The notes under the pieces: model-generated
Databases searched by the model: none
The model's input: only the letters and a program-made list of their open reading frames with translations
What the model was told of the DNA's origin: nothing
Position numbers and translations under genes: made by a program
In this document: positions 1 to 11,600 of the stretch, piece by piece
Layout: each line of letters starts with the position of its first letter
Numbering within the stretch: the stretch's first letter is position 1
Assembly: GCA_949987705.1 (NCBI GenBank)
Contig: OX465284.1
Coordinates: 107,987,163 to 108,051,162 of the forward strand
Direction of reading: 5' to 3'
DNA: 64,000 bases
Source of the DNA: Thereva unica
Taxonomy: Eukaryota > Arthropoda > Insecta > Diptera > Therevidae

Positions 1-2739
1 AACACATAGCTAGGATTGAATTAATAATAGAATCGAATTCTACTACGACTCAATAATGAATTGGTAGTGGTTACAAATCCATCTACACTGCATATAAGTA
101 GATAGTAGAGCGGTTTTTGTTCCCATACCAAACCGTCCCAATACCTACTCACATAAAACACAAGTGAAGCACTCACATCGGCTCACTCAAATGACTGTCA
201 AATAACAACTGCGCGTCCAAAATGGCTGAAACTTTTGGTGAGTAACTGTCAAAAGATGCACAATTTCATTCACTAGCTTTTATAGACAAGTGCTGCCACC
301 TTCATGTTGAGGTCAGAATCTTTTCAGACCACCCTCGTATATCCAGTACATGGGTTTTGGTTGTAAACTCCATGTGGATCCGCAAAATCTGCGGCAAGAT
401 CACAGGAATCTGCAGGTCCTGCATGTATTGCTGGTTCCAGTTGAGCTTGGTATGTAACGCCACTCCTAAAACTTGATGGGGAAAAAGTGCATAAAGTTAA
501 TTTTGAAAGTACTTCACGGCTGCAAATGCACCTAGTAATTTACGATCGCAAGCGCTATATTTTACTTGCCCTGATGTTAGCTTTTGGGAAAAGAAATCAA
601 GGGGTTGCCTTGAACGGGCCGTGGTACAACTATGCCTACGGTTACTTCTGATTTATCTACCATCTATGCCAATGGAGTATTTGCCTTCGAACGAGCGAGG
701 AGGACTGCGTCAGGTTATGCCTGTTTGCACCACTCGAAAGCACCGATTAGTTCTAGTGTCCACTTAAAAGTAGTTTTGTCCTTTCCGCATGACGCATTGA
801 AGTTTTGCTGCGTCCCACAGTGGGACCAAATCCAAAAAAGCTGGCCAAAAGTCAAAAAGTGCATTAAATGATCTCAAATTTTACACTCGGGGGTTTTCGG
901 GGTCGCTGATGACGAATCCGGTGTCGAAATTTCGATTTTCAAAATGGCGGACTCAATATGGTTAACATAACCTCTTAAAAAATCAAAAAAATTGTTTAAA
1001 TATAATGTTTAATACTTTTGATTAATTTTTTTTATAAGCAAGTTATTTTATTAGGAAGTTATTGTTTATTAGAAAAACAAAATAAGAATTTTTAAGAATG
1101 CAATTACAGAAGAAAATCATTGTGAATACAAGTAAAAGTTGTATCTTTATCTTCTGATGTCGAACATTCAGAGCTATAGCCATTAAAAGAAAATACTGTG
1201 ACTAATTTTGGTGTTCTAAGGCTTACAACTTCTTAATTATTAAATTTACCCAAAAATATCTTGCTAATATATTGTAGATAATTTAATTATAAACAAAAAG
1301 TGCCCTTGCAAATTTTCTGTAAGATGTACTGGGGAGTGGGTTAGAATCCCGAAAACTCAGATTTAAGCTCACACTGACCCCCCCTACACATCCCAAAAAT
1401 AAAACCTTGTCCCGCATTTTTGCAATATTGAAGTACCATTTCCATGGGCTAGTGCTGGACGTATGTGACCCCTTAAAACACGGAGGGGCAATTTTGGGCA
1501 GCGGATTTTTTTGGAGGTGAAGGAATATACCTTTACCAACAACGCCCAGCAAGTTTTCCAGTGGAGCAGAGTGGAGCAATATTACTTTTTGTCCAATATA
1601 TATCGCATTCCTACAATCCTAATTCATAAAAAGCACGTGTAATAGATGCTTACTATGTATTATATACTTGCTTAATGGGTATAGTGCAATTTTTTTTATA
1701 CTCTACATACCTTCCAAAGAAAATTCCACTTTACACGACCACGATTGCTTGGTTATTTAATTTTTTATAGCGTTTTGAAAACGTTAACCTTTTTTCACAA
1801 TATTAACGTTTAAAAATAAGCAAAAAGAGTAAAGTAGCAACTACAATTTCTCAGTCCGTAGAAAAAAATCTAACCTTCCGTGACTGATTGCTCACTATTG
1901 GAAGTGTCCTCGAATCATCCCCCCCAAAAAAAACCGCAATCTATAAACTTTTTTTTTAGACTTTTGGCCAGCTTTTTTGGATTTGGTCCCACTGTGCGTC
2001 CTCCACTGATACCTTCACTCCAGCGCCGATGAGAAATCTTTTGGTTGAAGATTTGAAAGTTAAGTATAAGCAACTGGTAGCTTTTACAAGCTGGCTATAC
2101 GCCTTTGGAAGTTTTAACTTAGTTTTTTTCTAGATATTAAACTAATACAGTTGTTAGCACCGATAAGCTTTTTCTCCAAATCTCGAGTGGTACCAGTAGA
2201 GTTTTACTTTTTCTGATGTCGCCTGGAGTCTGTACCGACCCCGGCTGAAGCTTCGTTGCCGTGAGGAGCTTCGTGCCGATAATACGAATTCTGCCTTTAG
2301 AACAGCGGATAGTCGTGTAATGATTTTATTAAACTGAAACCTTAACTATGATTTAATTGGGGTCTTCTTCTTTCTTCTTCTTATTTGATCCTTTAGCTGG
2401 CGGTCCGAGCGGGACGTCCCGCAACAGTTACGCTGCAGTCGTGACGCTTTAAAAAATGCGGTTTCTAGCCTAGTTTCTTCAGTTTCCCAATTTTGGTCAA
2501 TTCGGCAGTTCGACTACCCTCCTCCTTTCACACCCTGCGCTTGGTCGGGGTCAGATGTACAGTTCATAGTTTTCTTAACACTGTAAGAACAAACAAGATG
2601 ATAGCATTATTCTCCACCATTCAAATGTTTTTACCACTGCAGGCTTATTTTCAATTTCAAGCAAAGTGTCCTATACTAATATTAAAATTCGCGTTTTTGT
2701 CATAAATGACGAATTTTCGTCATCATTTGATTGCCTATA
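1..2739. other. Intergenic, AT-rich, no gene seen
   Basis: No open frame here has coding character that I recognise. The open frames near 632-871 and 1283-1579 carry no family motif and overlap the inverted repeat described separately. The stretch around 2210-2440 is richer in GC and may be the end of an old element, but I found no partner for it in this window. Confidence 0.4.
816..1996. repeat. Element bounded by a perfect 38-bp inverted repeat
   Basis: Positions 816-853 and 1959-1996 are exact reverse complements over 38 bp (left arm starts CACAGTGGGACCAAATCC). The interior is about 1.1 kb of AT-rich DNA with no transposase motif. A foldback or non-autonomous DNA transposon is the simplest reading. 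A target-site duplication is not obvious, so the true ends may lie outside these arms. Confidence 0.55.
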
Positions 2740-3150
2740 AAAAAGCCACAACAGTATGAAAAATCAAACCACCAAAAAGTTTAGAAAAAAAAATATTTCT
2801 AACAAATAACACAAATCTGCAAACTCGATGTCCTTATAGCAAAACACATGTCCCTTCAACTTTATAACAATTCCTAAACACCGTACATTTACACACCGAT
2901 GAGCTTGTCAAAAATTTACCTTCATCAATATAATTCACATGGATTTTGTGAGAAGATCCTTTAAGTAGCTTTTGCTTGATCACTTACGATCACTCTGGCT
3001 TCTCTTCAGTTGTCGAATAAATCTTTCGCCTTTTACTAAAGATTTCCGTGGAGGGGAGCACTCGAATGAGTCTAAAATAAATTTTTGTAGAGCTTAGTGG
3101 AAACACTAAGCCAATAATGTTTTGTTAAGAAATAAAAGGGGTTTATTAAA
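2740..3150 (+). repeat. Dispersed repeat, copy 1
   Basis: This stretch aligns in the same orientation with 33130-33559. The last ~167 bp (2984-3150) is almost identical to 33392-33559, while the first ~240 bp is more diverged with indels. The conserved part carries an AATAAA and ends in an A-rich tail (AATAAAAGGGG then TTATTAAA). It could be an LTR fragment, a SINE-like element or a MITE; I see no diagnostic ends. Confidence 0.6.
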
Positions 3151-4559
3151 ACGTGTGCAAAGGGACAAGAGAAGGGTATTTCAGTTGATGCAGGCTAAAC
3201 GATCTTCGATTTGATAGTATCCCAGGGGAATAATAGTTTTAATGAAATATGTTTGACTCCAAAAATTATGCAATTTTAGTTTACATATACAAATTTTAAT
3301 TGACGTCACAAAAGCTTTTAAATGTACGGAAGCTTCTGAGAGCTTTAGTAACAACAAGGAAACTTTAATCCAAAACTTTAAGGAAAGCACTCATGAGAAA
3401 TTTGTGAGTGTTTGATTGAAATCTAGGGTGTTTATTTATATCAAAATGAAGAATAAGTTAGGTTAAGAGAAGTTTGGAGAGTGTAGCAGGGTATTAATGG
3501 TGGTGAGTTCGGGTATTCATAGTGGTGATTAATATTCATGATATTTCAATCCTTGGATGCTGAAGAATTGTGTTGACTCCTCTACAATCGAGTTTTTTTT
3601 CTATTTTCAAGGGTACGATGTTTTGAAGCTGGTGCACGAAAATTGTACATGGTGATTTTGCACTAATAAAACATACCCCTGTGCAAATGCTGCTTTAAGT
3701 TCATTGTACTCAAATCCACAATCCAAGCACATCGTAAACCCCCATCTTCAACAGTATTTAAGAAGTGTTAAAGCTATACTTTCTCTACAGTAATTAAAAC
3801 GTAACATTCCTCATTCTAACTAAAACTCTATTAAAGACTATATTCCCCACATAATATCATCATCCCCCCTCTTGTCTTTTTCATCTTTTAAAACTTTAAC
3901 TGAAATAAATCCCCATTAACAAAACGACTACTAAAGTCCTAGTTTCACACACAAAATTCCTCCTCAAATTGTCTGGTCGACCATGAAGCCAGGGGTGCGC
4001 TTCGCCCTATTTCGTTTTATCTATATACACACACCCTTGCTGGTCCTCTGCCTCTCGGCTCGACTACCCCCAGCTATCAACCGTATGCACACTGTATATG
4101 TAAATTTTGTAGCATATGAAGCGTGAGGCTATGCGAACGCTAAATATATTTGACGGTCCAGTGGATTTTACTAGAAAGAGGATGTGATTATCCTTCGTTT
4201 CATAAAATATTCAGGAAAGGTAACATGAATCGTTTTTCTGATGACTGGGCAAAGGATTGATACTCGCCCGTCGTCGTTCATATTCAGAATATTATTTTGT
4301 ATTACAATTTTTCGTCTAATTGAATTTAGTTATTATATGTGGTGGGAATGGGCTGGACGAAATATGTGGTGGGGGGATAAAGTGATTTAATAATTAACCT
4401 TTAAATCGTGTTTTTGTATTGGATGGTTATCGATAGAAGTCTAGTACTAATCGGGCGGATAATGTGCGATGTAAGTGTTTATGAGAAATGTTATGGGCGA
4501 TGTACAAGTTAAAGGTGGTCAGCTATCAGTGAAAGAGGGAGAGTAACATGTAGTATATG
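3151..4559. other. Intergenic, nothing recognised
   Basis: AT-rich DNA with only short open frames and no protein family motif. The small minus-strand frame at 3181-3390 looks like chance. Confidence 0.3.
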
Positions 4560-5060
4560 AAAATATTGAAATGTACAGAGTTACAGAGCAGTCAACCGAT
4601 AAGTGGTATGAAACTCTGCAATAACAGTCATCCGAAGGTAGCGATGGACGAGGCATAGTGTTTTTTTAACAAAGCTTGGACGAAGCTGATCAAAAACAAT
4701 AACGCCACTGGTGTGAACGCCATATCTACACAGCTGGCTGTAAATGGAAACCCATGAAGTAATCGTGCCAAAATGGGAGTACGAAGCACTGCCAAAAGGT
4801 TAAGAGGTATCCTGTATCCTGATGCCAACCAGTAGCAATAATCGTGGTATAACGTTGTCGAATATATTGTACAAGATATACTCCCTTATCCTGCAGAATA
4901 GGACAGCCCCATACTATAAAAGCTTTTTCACTTTGACGCCAACCAACCAAGACACAGTACAGCAAAGTTCAACTAGTTTCACACAGGTGGCGCCAAATCT
5001 CACCGCAAAAAGCTTACTACATAGGTTCTTGTTCCGAATAAAGTTCACACCTTAGCCCAG
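4560..5060 (+). mobile_element. Decayed RTE-like LINE, reverse transcriptase piece
   Basis: Read on the plus strand across two frames, this gives IKNNNATGV...AI, then NNRGITLSNILYKIYSLILQNR. That resembles the LINE reverse-transcriptase block in which an asparagine-arginine-glycine-isoleucine motif is followed by a leucine-rich helix. Stops and frameshifts interrupt it, so it is dead. Assignment to the RTE clade is by motif feel only. Confidence 0.6.
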
Positions 5061-5080
5061 AACCGATGGCGTCACTGGTC
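4965..5080 (+). repeat. Short repeat, copy 1 (partner at 6879-7000)
   Basis: Starts at the shared AGTTCAACTA and runs through ATAAAG-TTCACA...AACCGAT-GCGTC-CTGG. The same order of words recurs at 6879-7000 with moderate divergence and a few indels. Probably two copies of one segment of the decayed LINE around it. Confidence 0.5.
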
Positions 5081-5234
5081 CAGTAAGCCCATAGTTATAC
5101 CCCTGTAGTAAAAGTGTTCTTGTGCGAGTGGGTGACTTAAAACGTTGTTTTATGTTGCAGAGGATTCACCATTTAACCGTCTCCCGTTAGCTCCTTCCAA
5201 AGAAGTACCCCAAAGGGCATCGACTCCTATAAAA

Positions 5235-5860
5235 ACACCATACGACGACAACCTTTGCTTTTCGAACCAAGACACGACGGAATGTGAGAACATTGCTTGC
5301 TAATGGATGACTGGATGAAGTCTTCAACGACAGGAATCGATATGTAGAATCAAGATCATGGGACTTAGCGTGAGTGGATGGCACGATTGCGGGGAAACAT
5401 ATCTCTCAAACGGTGAGTCATACTTATATTTTGGCGAAAAGCGTAGGAATTGCGTTGGCATAATACTCGCCAAGGCAGATAGATCCAGTCTCATTAGCTA
5501 GTCAACAGTTTCTGAGAGGGCTATTACCGTGTGCCGGCGTACCAGGTTAAGAATCACTATGGTCAGGGGCTGCGGAGCGTCAATCAGTAATCAATCACTG
5601 TGGGTGGGAAGCACGTGAATGGATAACCGTTAAAACATCTGTGGAGTTATATGGTGTGGTTATTGGACTAGATTTTTTGGGTGGGGGGCGTACAGATAGG
5701 GCTCCAATGAATTTCCCTTTAAGGACCTCGCCGAGCATCTAACGTCTTGCCTCATTTACTCCTCGTTATAAGAAACGCCGCATTTGACCTCCTTGTTGAA
5801 GAAAGATCGTTGCTACCCGATTCCGAGGGGGAAATATTTGAGAATCTCACCGTGGATATG
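5235..5860 (+). mobile_element. Decayed LINE endonuclease domain
   Basis: With frameshifts, the plus strand reads RNVRTLLANG, LDEVFNDRNRYVE and then a stretch resembling the GETI...NGE region of APE-type LINE endonucleases (typical order: WNVRTL, then helix, then GLSE, W and the GYxLxYSG block). Many stops. It lies downstream of the RT piece at 4560-5060, although in an intact element the endonuclease comes first, so these are rearranged or separate copies. Confidence 0.45.
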
Positions 5861-6878
5861 TGAGCAATAACTGTGTCGGTTTCGATAGCTTTATATTTTT
5901 AAACGCAAGTGTCGTTTTACCAACCAGGGTCCCCAATAGAGTAGTAATCATGTCCAATGCTACTTGACCTCTGTACACGAACCAAAACCCTGCAATCGAG
6001 TATGCTAAATGACACCCTGCACGGTCAGCAGCATAATTGCATGAAGTATGAAGCAATGCAACAATAGAAAAACCCTTCGGCATGGCCCTCATTTGCCACA
6101 TGTGGTCCTTTCGGCCCTTCAACGTTTTTGTCTATTAGGGGTGCATTAGATCCTTTCGGTGTGGATTTCCCCATTTTGACTAATTAACTGCATATGCATT
6201 TTTCGTTCTATCCCCAAACCCTCAGCCGCCTCTGACTATGACAGTCCAATGCTACGTACCAACTGAAAATCACCGGATGGTAGCACGAGAAATGAAATAG
6301 ATCACGTGGCCGTCAACCGTAGATGGAGAACAGACACTATGGAAGTATCCACCATCTAGTACTAGCAACTATTCGTCTCAAAATTTCTGCACTCAGAAAC
6401 GCCTAACCTAGTGCCAAAAATACTGAAAAGCTGTGGAGTACAATAGCGGAAACGATCATATATAATGCCCAAAGAAACCAGCAACACTGGATTTCGGACA
6501 CAACCTGACAAAACAGAGCGCAGGAACCCTAAAAATATCGTTAACTCTACAAACATCAATTTGAAGAAGTGTTGAGTGGAGAAAAGAGTCCGACAGGTCT
6601 GAAAATGCAGAGTGCAGATTGAAGGCTGTGCCAAAGAAAGAAAGATTTTTTCTTCGCCGTCCTGAACGGCTAATTTTTGCAGGAGCCTGAATCACCACTC
6701 GTGTATATTAAGGTTTCGAGATGAGCTGAGGAGTACGGCAAGAAAACTTACCTCTGCCTCTACTTTTTCTTGTAGTAATAAACGAGATACTGGTCAGCGC
6801 TCTATCCAATCATTTAGAACCCCGACAATATCCTACCCACTCCCCTGATTCCCACACAAAACACCATAACCGAACGCG
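5861..6878. other. Intergenic, no gene seen
   Basis: Several overlapping short open frames on the minus strand (5847-6698) show no family signature. Probably decayed transposon sequence linking the repeat copies on either side. Confidence 0.3.
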
Positions 6879-7000
6879 AAGTTCAACTACATTATACAGA
6901 TGGCGTTCATACCCAAAGCTTAGCACAAAAAAGCTCACAACAAAAGTTCTTGTCTCGGATAAAGCTCACATTTAAGTCCACAACCGATTACGTCCCTGGT
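6879..7000 (+). repeat. Short repeat, copy 2
   Basis: Second copy of the segment at 4965-5080, same orientation, ending about 210 bp beyond the 3' end of the otopetrin A coding region (which reads on the minus strand). Confidence 0.5.
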
Positions 7001-7211
7001 TTCGGAGCACTGTTGCTATACTATATTTGTTTAACAATCTGCTTCTATATATTAAACGAATTTTAACAAATTTTTTTAATGAGAAAATTTTTAATAATAA
7101 AAACTTAAAAATATTTACATTAAAAAATAGAAATCTATTAAAACTACAATAAATATTTAACCTACCTAAAGCATACAATTGTTCGTCCTTAAAGCTAAAA
7201 CTACACAAAAA

Positions 7212-8674
7212 TCACTGTTTTGCCTTGTAAGCTGACTTCCAAATTTCAAACAAACAAATTGTGGAATGGAACCTATAGAATATCGCCAGCGGCATGGAAA
7301 CGTGCGTAATAATAGTCCATGCCCAAATACCAAAGAAATCTAAATGGCTATTCCTAAACGCGGCTCTGCCCTTAATCAAGGTGTTTATGAACCACATCGA
7401 CACGTTAGCAATTAACAAGAAAGTGATCAATTCTCGTCCAGGTTTGGTTCTTTGTTGCTGAGCTCCTTTGCATCGTCGCCAGCATGCATTTAATATAAAC
7501 AAGGTTTGAATGGATGTTTGAAATAGTCCAATAACTTCCGCCACCAGTCCTTCCTTTCCTCCTATAACACCATCAGCGATGGAGAAGTAACTTCCCATTA
7601 TGCTGAACATTCCATAAACATAAACCCCAGTCTGGGCCAGGACTAGGAGTGTGCAGTCCAAACTCATTGACGTAACTTGTCGGTCTTGATGGGACAAAAA
7701 TTTCAAGTCACGCATTCTTATCATAGCTGCAACTACTGCAATACAGGTTAGGCTGTACATTACTGTTTCACAGATGGTGACTTCCTGCATGGCAAGGAGC
7801 TCGTATCCTGGCTCCTCGTGCAGCACAAAGTACATGATCATGCAGATGATGGTCAAGACTGTGATTAAAATCCCAGCGAACAGGCCACGATGTGCCCGAG
7901 AGCAGTCAACAGAGAAGTGATGCGAGCTGCGCTGGACCAACTTCTGGGAGTCATTGCGGGATTTTGCAATATCTGGAATTGACTTGACTTTCTTCCACAT
8001 TTCGTACAGGATGACGGCGCAGATTAGCGAATATTCAATAGTGCATGGGAACAGAAATGGCGATGCATCCTGGACCAATGATCCCATTATGTTCGTTCTT
8101 TGACAATTTATGAACTCCTCTACTTCTCGAACAATACTTTGTGTTGCTGTCATGTTTGCAATATTCGTCACATTCAACTCTTCTGCATCAAAATACCCAG
8201 CTGCAGTCGCTTGATCACTACCACCCATCATCACATCAGTATTTATCACAACCGACGGCGGCGTTGTATGACTCCTAAACGACACATCTGGAACTTCATG
8301 ATTCGATTTCATAAAATGATAAATTTCATGCTTAGTCTCCTCCACAAGAACGTACAACCACTCGCATAAGTTCGTCGCAACCATATGCATTAGACCAAAT
8401 CTTGCAATGACCTTATGTTTGGCCATGTCCAACTCGGACGTATTAAGAAATATAAACTGCATTTGAACAATAGAAAGTGCCATTCTCGCGGCTGGCGTCA
8501 ATGCTATAAATATATTCTTACACCCTGGTCGACCATTTAGCTCAAAATACTGTCCAAACTCTAAGCCGGAATAGACCATTGTTCCAATACCGAATGCAAT
8601 AGCACCAACTCTTAAGTAGAAACTTCCAAAACGAATTGCTTTGCGTTTAATGTGAAGATTGTGGGTTTTTTCAT
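7212..8674 (-). CDS. Otopetrin A, large last coding exon
   Basis: This exon encodes membrane segments 3 to 12. It starts after an AG at 8675-8676 (CTG on the plus strand) and ends with TGA at 7212-7214. It keeps in one piece what is split in otopetrin B, where an intron follows FGQYFEL. The loop between segments 5 and 6 is long, low in conservation and differs completely between the two paralogues. Confidence 0.93.
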
Positions 8675-11600
8675 CTGTAATAAAAACAAATTTAGTTAGT
8701 CTGATTTAACATAAAAAATAGCGTTTGTTACTTACGATATGTTTTCAAAATATTAAATAACGCTCGTGTCTTAAGTGTTGCCGCATAAACGAAAATTACA
8801 AACGCGATGCTTCCTAAGTACAAGTAGACGTAAAATGCTTGATATAGATCCATTGGGATTTTTGATGATATGATTTCGGTTACTGGCATTGCGACTCCTA
8901 GAATTACTAATAGCTTGCAGTATAGTGCTGATAATGCAGTGCTTAGGGCATCACTGAAAAATAATTAAGATAATTGGTAATTAATTTTTTTGTTTTTAGT
9001 TTTTTGAGTGTTTTATCAAATCTACTTTATGAGAAGAGAAATTTTAGTAGGAAAATGATTTGATAATTGCCAATTATCACCGCTTTTAACCTAAAATTAG
9101 AGCTATCTTCCCGAAAATATATAACATCGCTTATGTTAAGGTTTCATTATAGAGAGAAGACAAGGTTGAAGAACAAATGATAACTTTGAAGAAAATCCGA
9201 AAGGAGAAATAATGTGTAATATGGTATAGTTAGGACGCCTTACCGCTAAACTTAGTAATACAGTGATAAAGATAAAGAAGCTCAAATCCGTCATCCTCCT
9301 CAGGTTGTATGGATATATTCTCGTGCTGTATCCTCCTCGTGGTGCCTCAAGCCAAAGATGGTTCGATAGATGTACACAACCATGGTACTTTCAATCCCCA
9401 AGTATGGCTTGTATGGACATTACACTAAACCAGGAATGAGCAGAGCCTATGATGTCATAAAATTAGAAATTTTCTAGAGAACGGCAACAATACGGGCAAC
9501 AGAAGCTATAAGAATCATGAACCCTAGGCCTGAAAGGGGCCTCGTTTTCTCTCTTTGAAACTGAAACATAAGAGAGTTTATTTTCCTGGCACTTTCAAGC
9601 AAAGGGTAGTGCTTCTTCAAGATCTTGAAGGCCTGGGAGTCTATGTACCTCGAACCTAAAAAAGGTTATAGCATTGTAATTTTCATAGATAGTCAAGCCT
9701 CGGTAAGGGCTCTAGATTCAGTGTTGATGCACTCCAAGCTAGTGAACCGATGTAGAGTTGGGCTGATAGTCGGATGCCTTAACAACTAGGCTACCGAAGC
9801 CGGCCACTTGCAACAATGGGCCTCCTAAATAGACCTCTTCCTCTTTACAATCGGGATCCGGTCCTGTCCTCTCGCAACAATTCTCTCAACCGATCCCGAT
9901 TTTGAAGCGATGTCATTTTGGCATCCCTAAGCTCTGAACGTTCTGGTCTACGCAATCATTCGAGCGAAGGTTGGGTCTCCGTCGCTGTTTCACCCTTTAA
10001 GTCTTACCGCATAGACACAGTAGCGATATTTCCGGATATTTAGCAATCATCACAGGACATTAAGCTATTAGAGACCACGCTATCACGGCTGGATATCACA
10101 CACAACGTGTGTTGTCGTTGCTGCGGGAAACGAGCGAGAGTGAAACCGTGGTTCACTTTCTTTCTAACTGTCCGACCCCAGCGATTGCCAGGCAGTTGCG
10201 TTCTGAAAGACTTAAAAGACTAATTGGGGCTCCGGTCGCTGCCCTACACCTAGCCTAACCTGGAGCCCGAAGTTTAATTGGAAGCTTTAGTACTCTGGTA
10301 TCCTATAGAGAAATGAGAGAGTGAAAACCTGTGTGCTGGTGTAACACGGCATGCGAGTGGTTGAACTATCGCACTTCTATACTCTAGAACTCAACCGTAT
10401 GCAGTGGAGCTTTTGTGATCGCTTCAGCCACTCTACAGTATGATAGGCCTCGATTGCCTAGCAGCTAGAAGATAGTCATCCCAGAGGACGGTGGTTCTAG
10501 CCAAAGCCCAGCAATCCACACTAGCAAACAGCTACGTTCTGACAGTTTTGAAAGAGAATTCCAGATTAATGATACTGTCATTTTCAACAATCTCCTCTGG
10601 GCACCGCACGCACTTTGTTGTTTAATGCCTTAGCCTGATATGGGGGCTTTGTTAGGATGGACTTTCTCTTTCCTACAACACTCATGGGACTTTTAATGGA
10701 GTAGTTCATGCAAACATCAAGTACAACCCATTTCAAACGCTAGTACCGTTTTACCAAGTGGTCCCCCAACTAAGTGCAAATGACGTCCAAAGCTGCTTGA
10801 CCTTCATAATCGAACGAGAACCGGTTTATTGAGTGTGCCAATAGCATTGTTAATGGCCATCAAGTTAATTACCCATTTTCTTCGTCCTATACAATTTCTT
10901 AATACTCAAATTTTGCTGCTTTTAGTCCAGAAAAACTGTGGGCTTCAGTTGAACTATTCCGCACCTCTTTTATTGAAACGTGCTTGTACCGGGCTGCATT
11001 TGGAAAAGTAAATTATTTACTAAGGCGTACCAAGCTTCATTTGGGTACGATGCAGGGGGTTTGACGCTGTGAGTTTTTGTTTCAAACCAATAACGGGTGA
11101 TTCCTTTATTCGGGTTGCATTGTATCAATCCAGAGCTGGCTATTGAGGCACACACCAGTTTTTTGAAGAGAGCCCTTGCCGATCGAGCTTGGCTGAAAGA
11201 CACCGAAAATTGGAGGACCGCGCCTGGTTAGGCCAATTCCAAGCGGTTTTTTCGTGTGCCGTCTCTTTACACGGCTAAGGAATTGTTGTGGCGTGGTAGA
11301 AAGGACCTCAAGACAGTTATTACCTACACTTTTGCTGACTTAATGTCGGGACACTTTTTGGATTGATGTTGGGACACTTGGCGGCTTGATTGCTGAGCAC
11401 TGCACCCTGAATTACCAATTATGGAATATAGGAAAGACAAAGAACTCCATCTGCAGGCTTTGACTTGACGAGGATGAGTCTAACCTTCATGTTCTCTGTT
11501 CATGCCCCGCGATTCCTCGAACAGCCAAGTCTAAGCGACAATCCAGTAGGTAGTCGGCTGAACCTGTTCAAGCGATCTGGCCTACAAATATCAGTTATAG

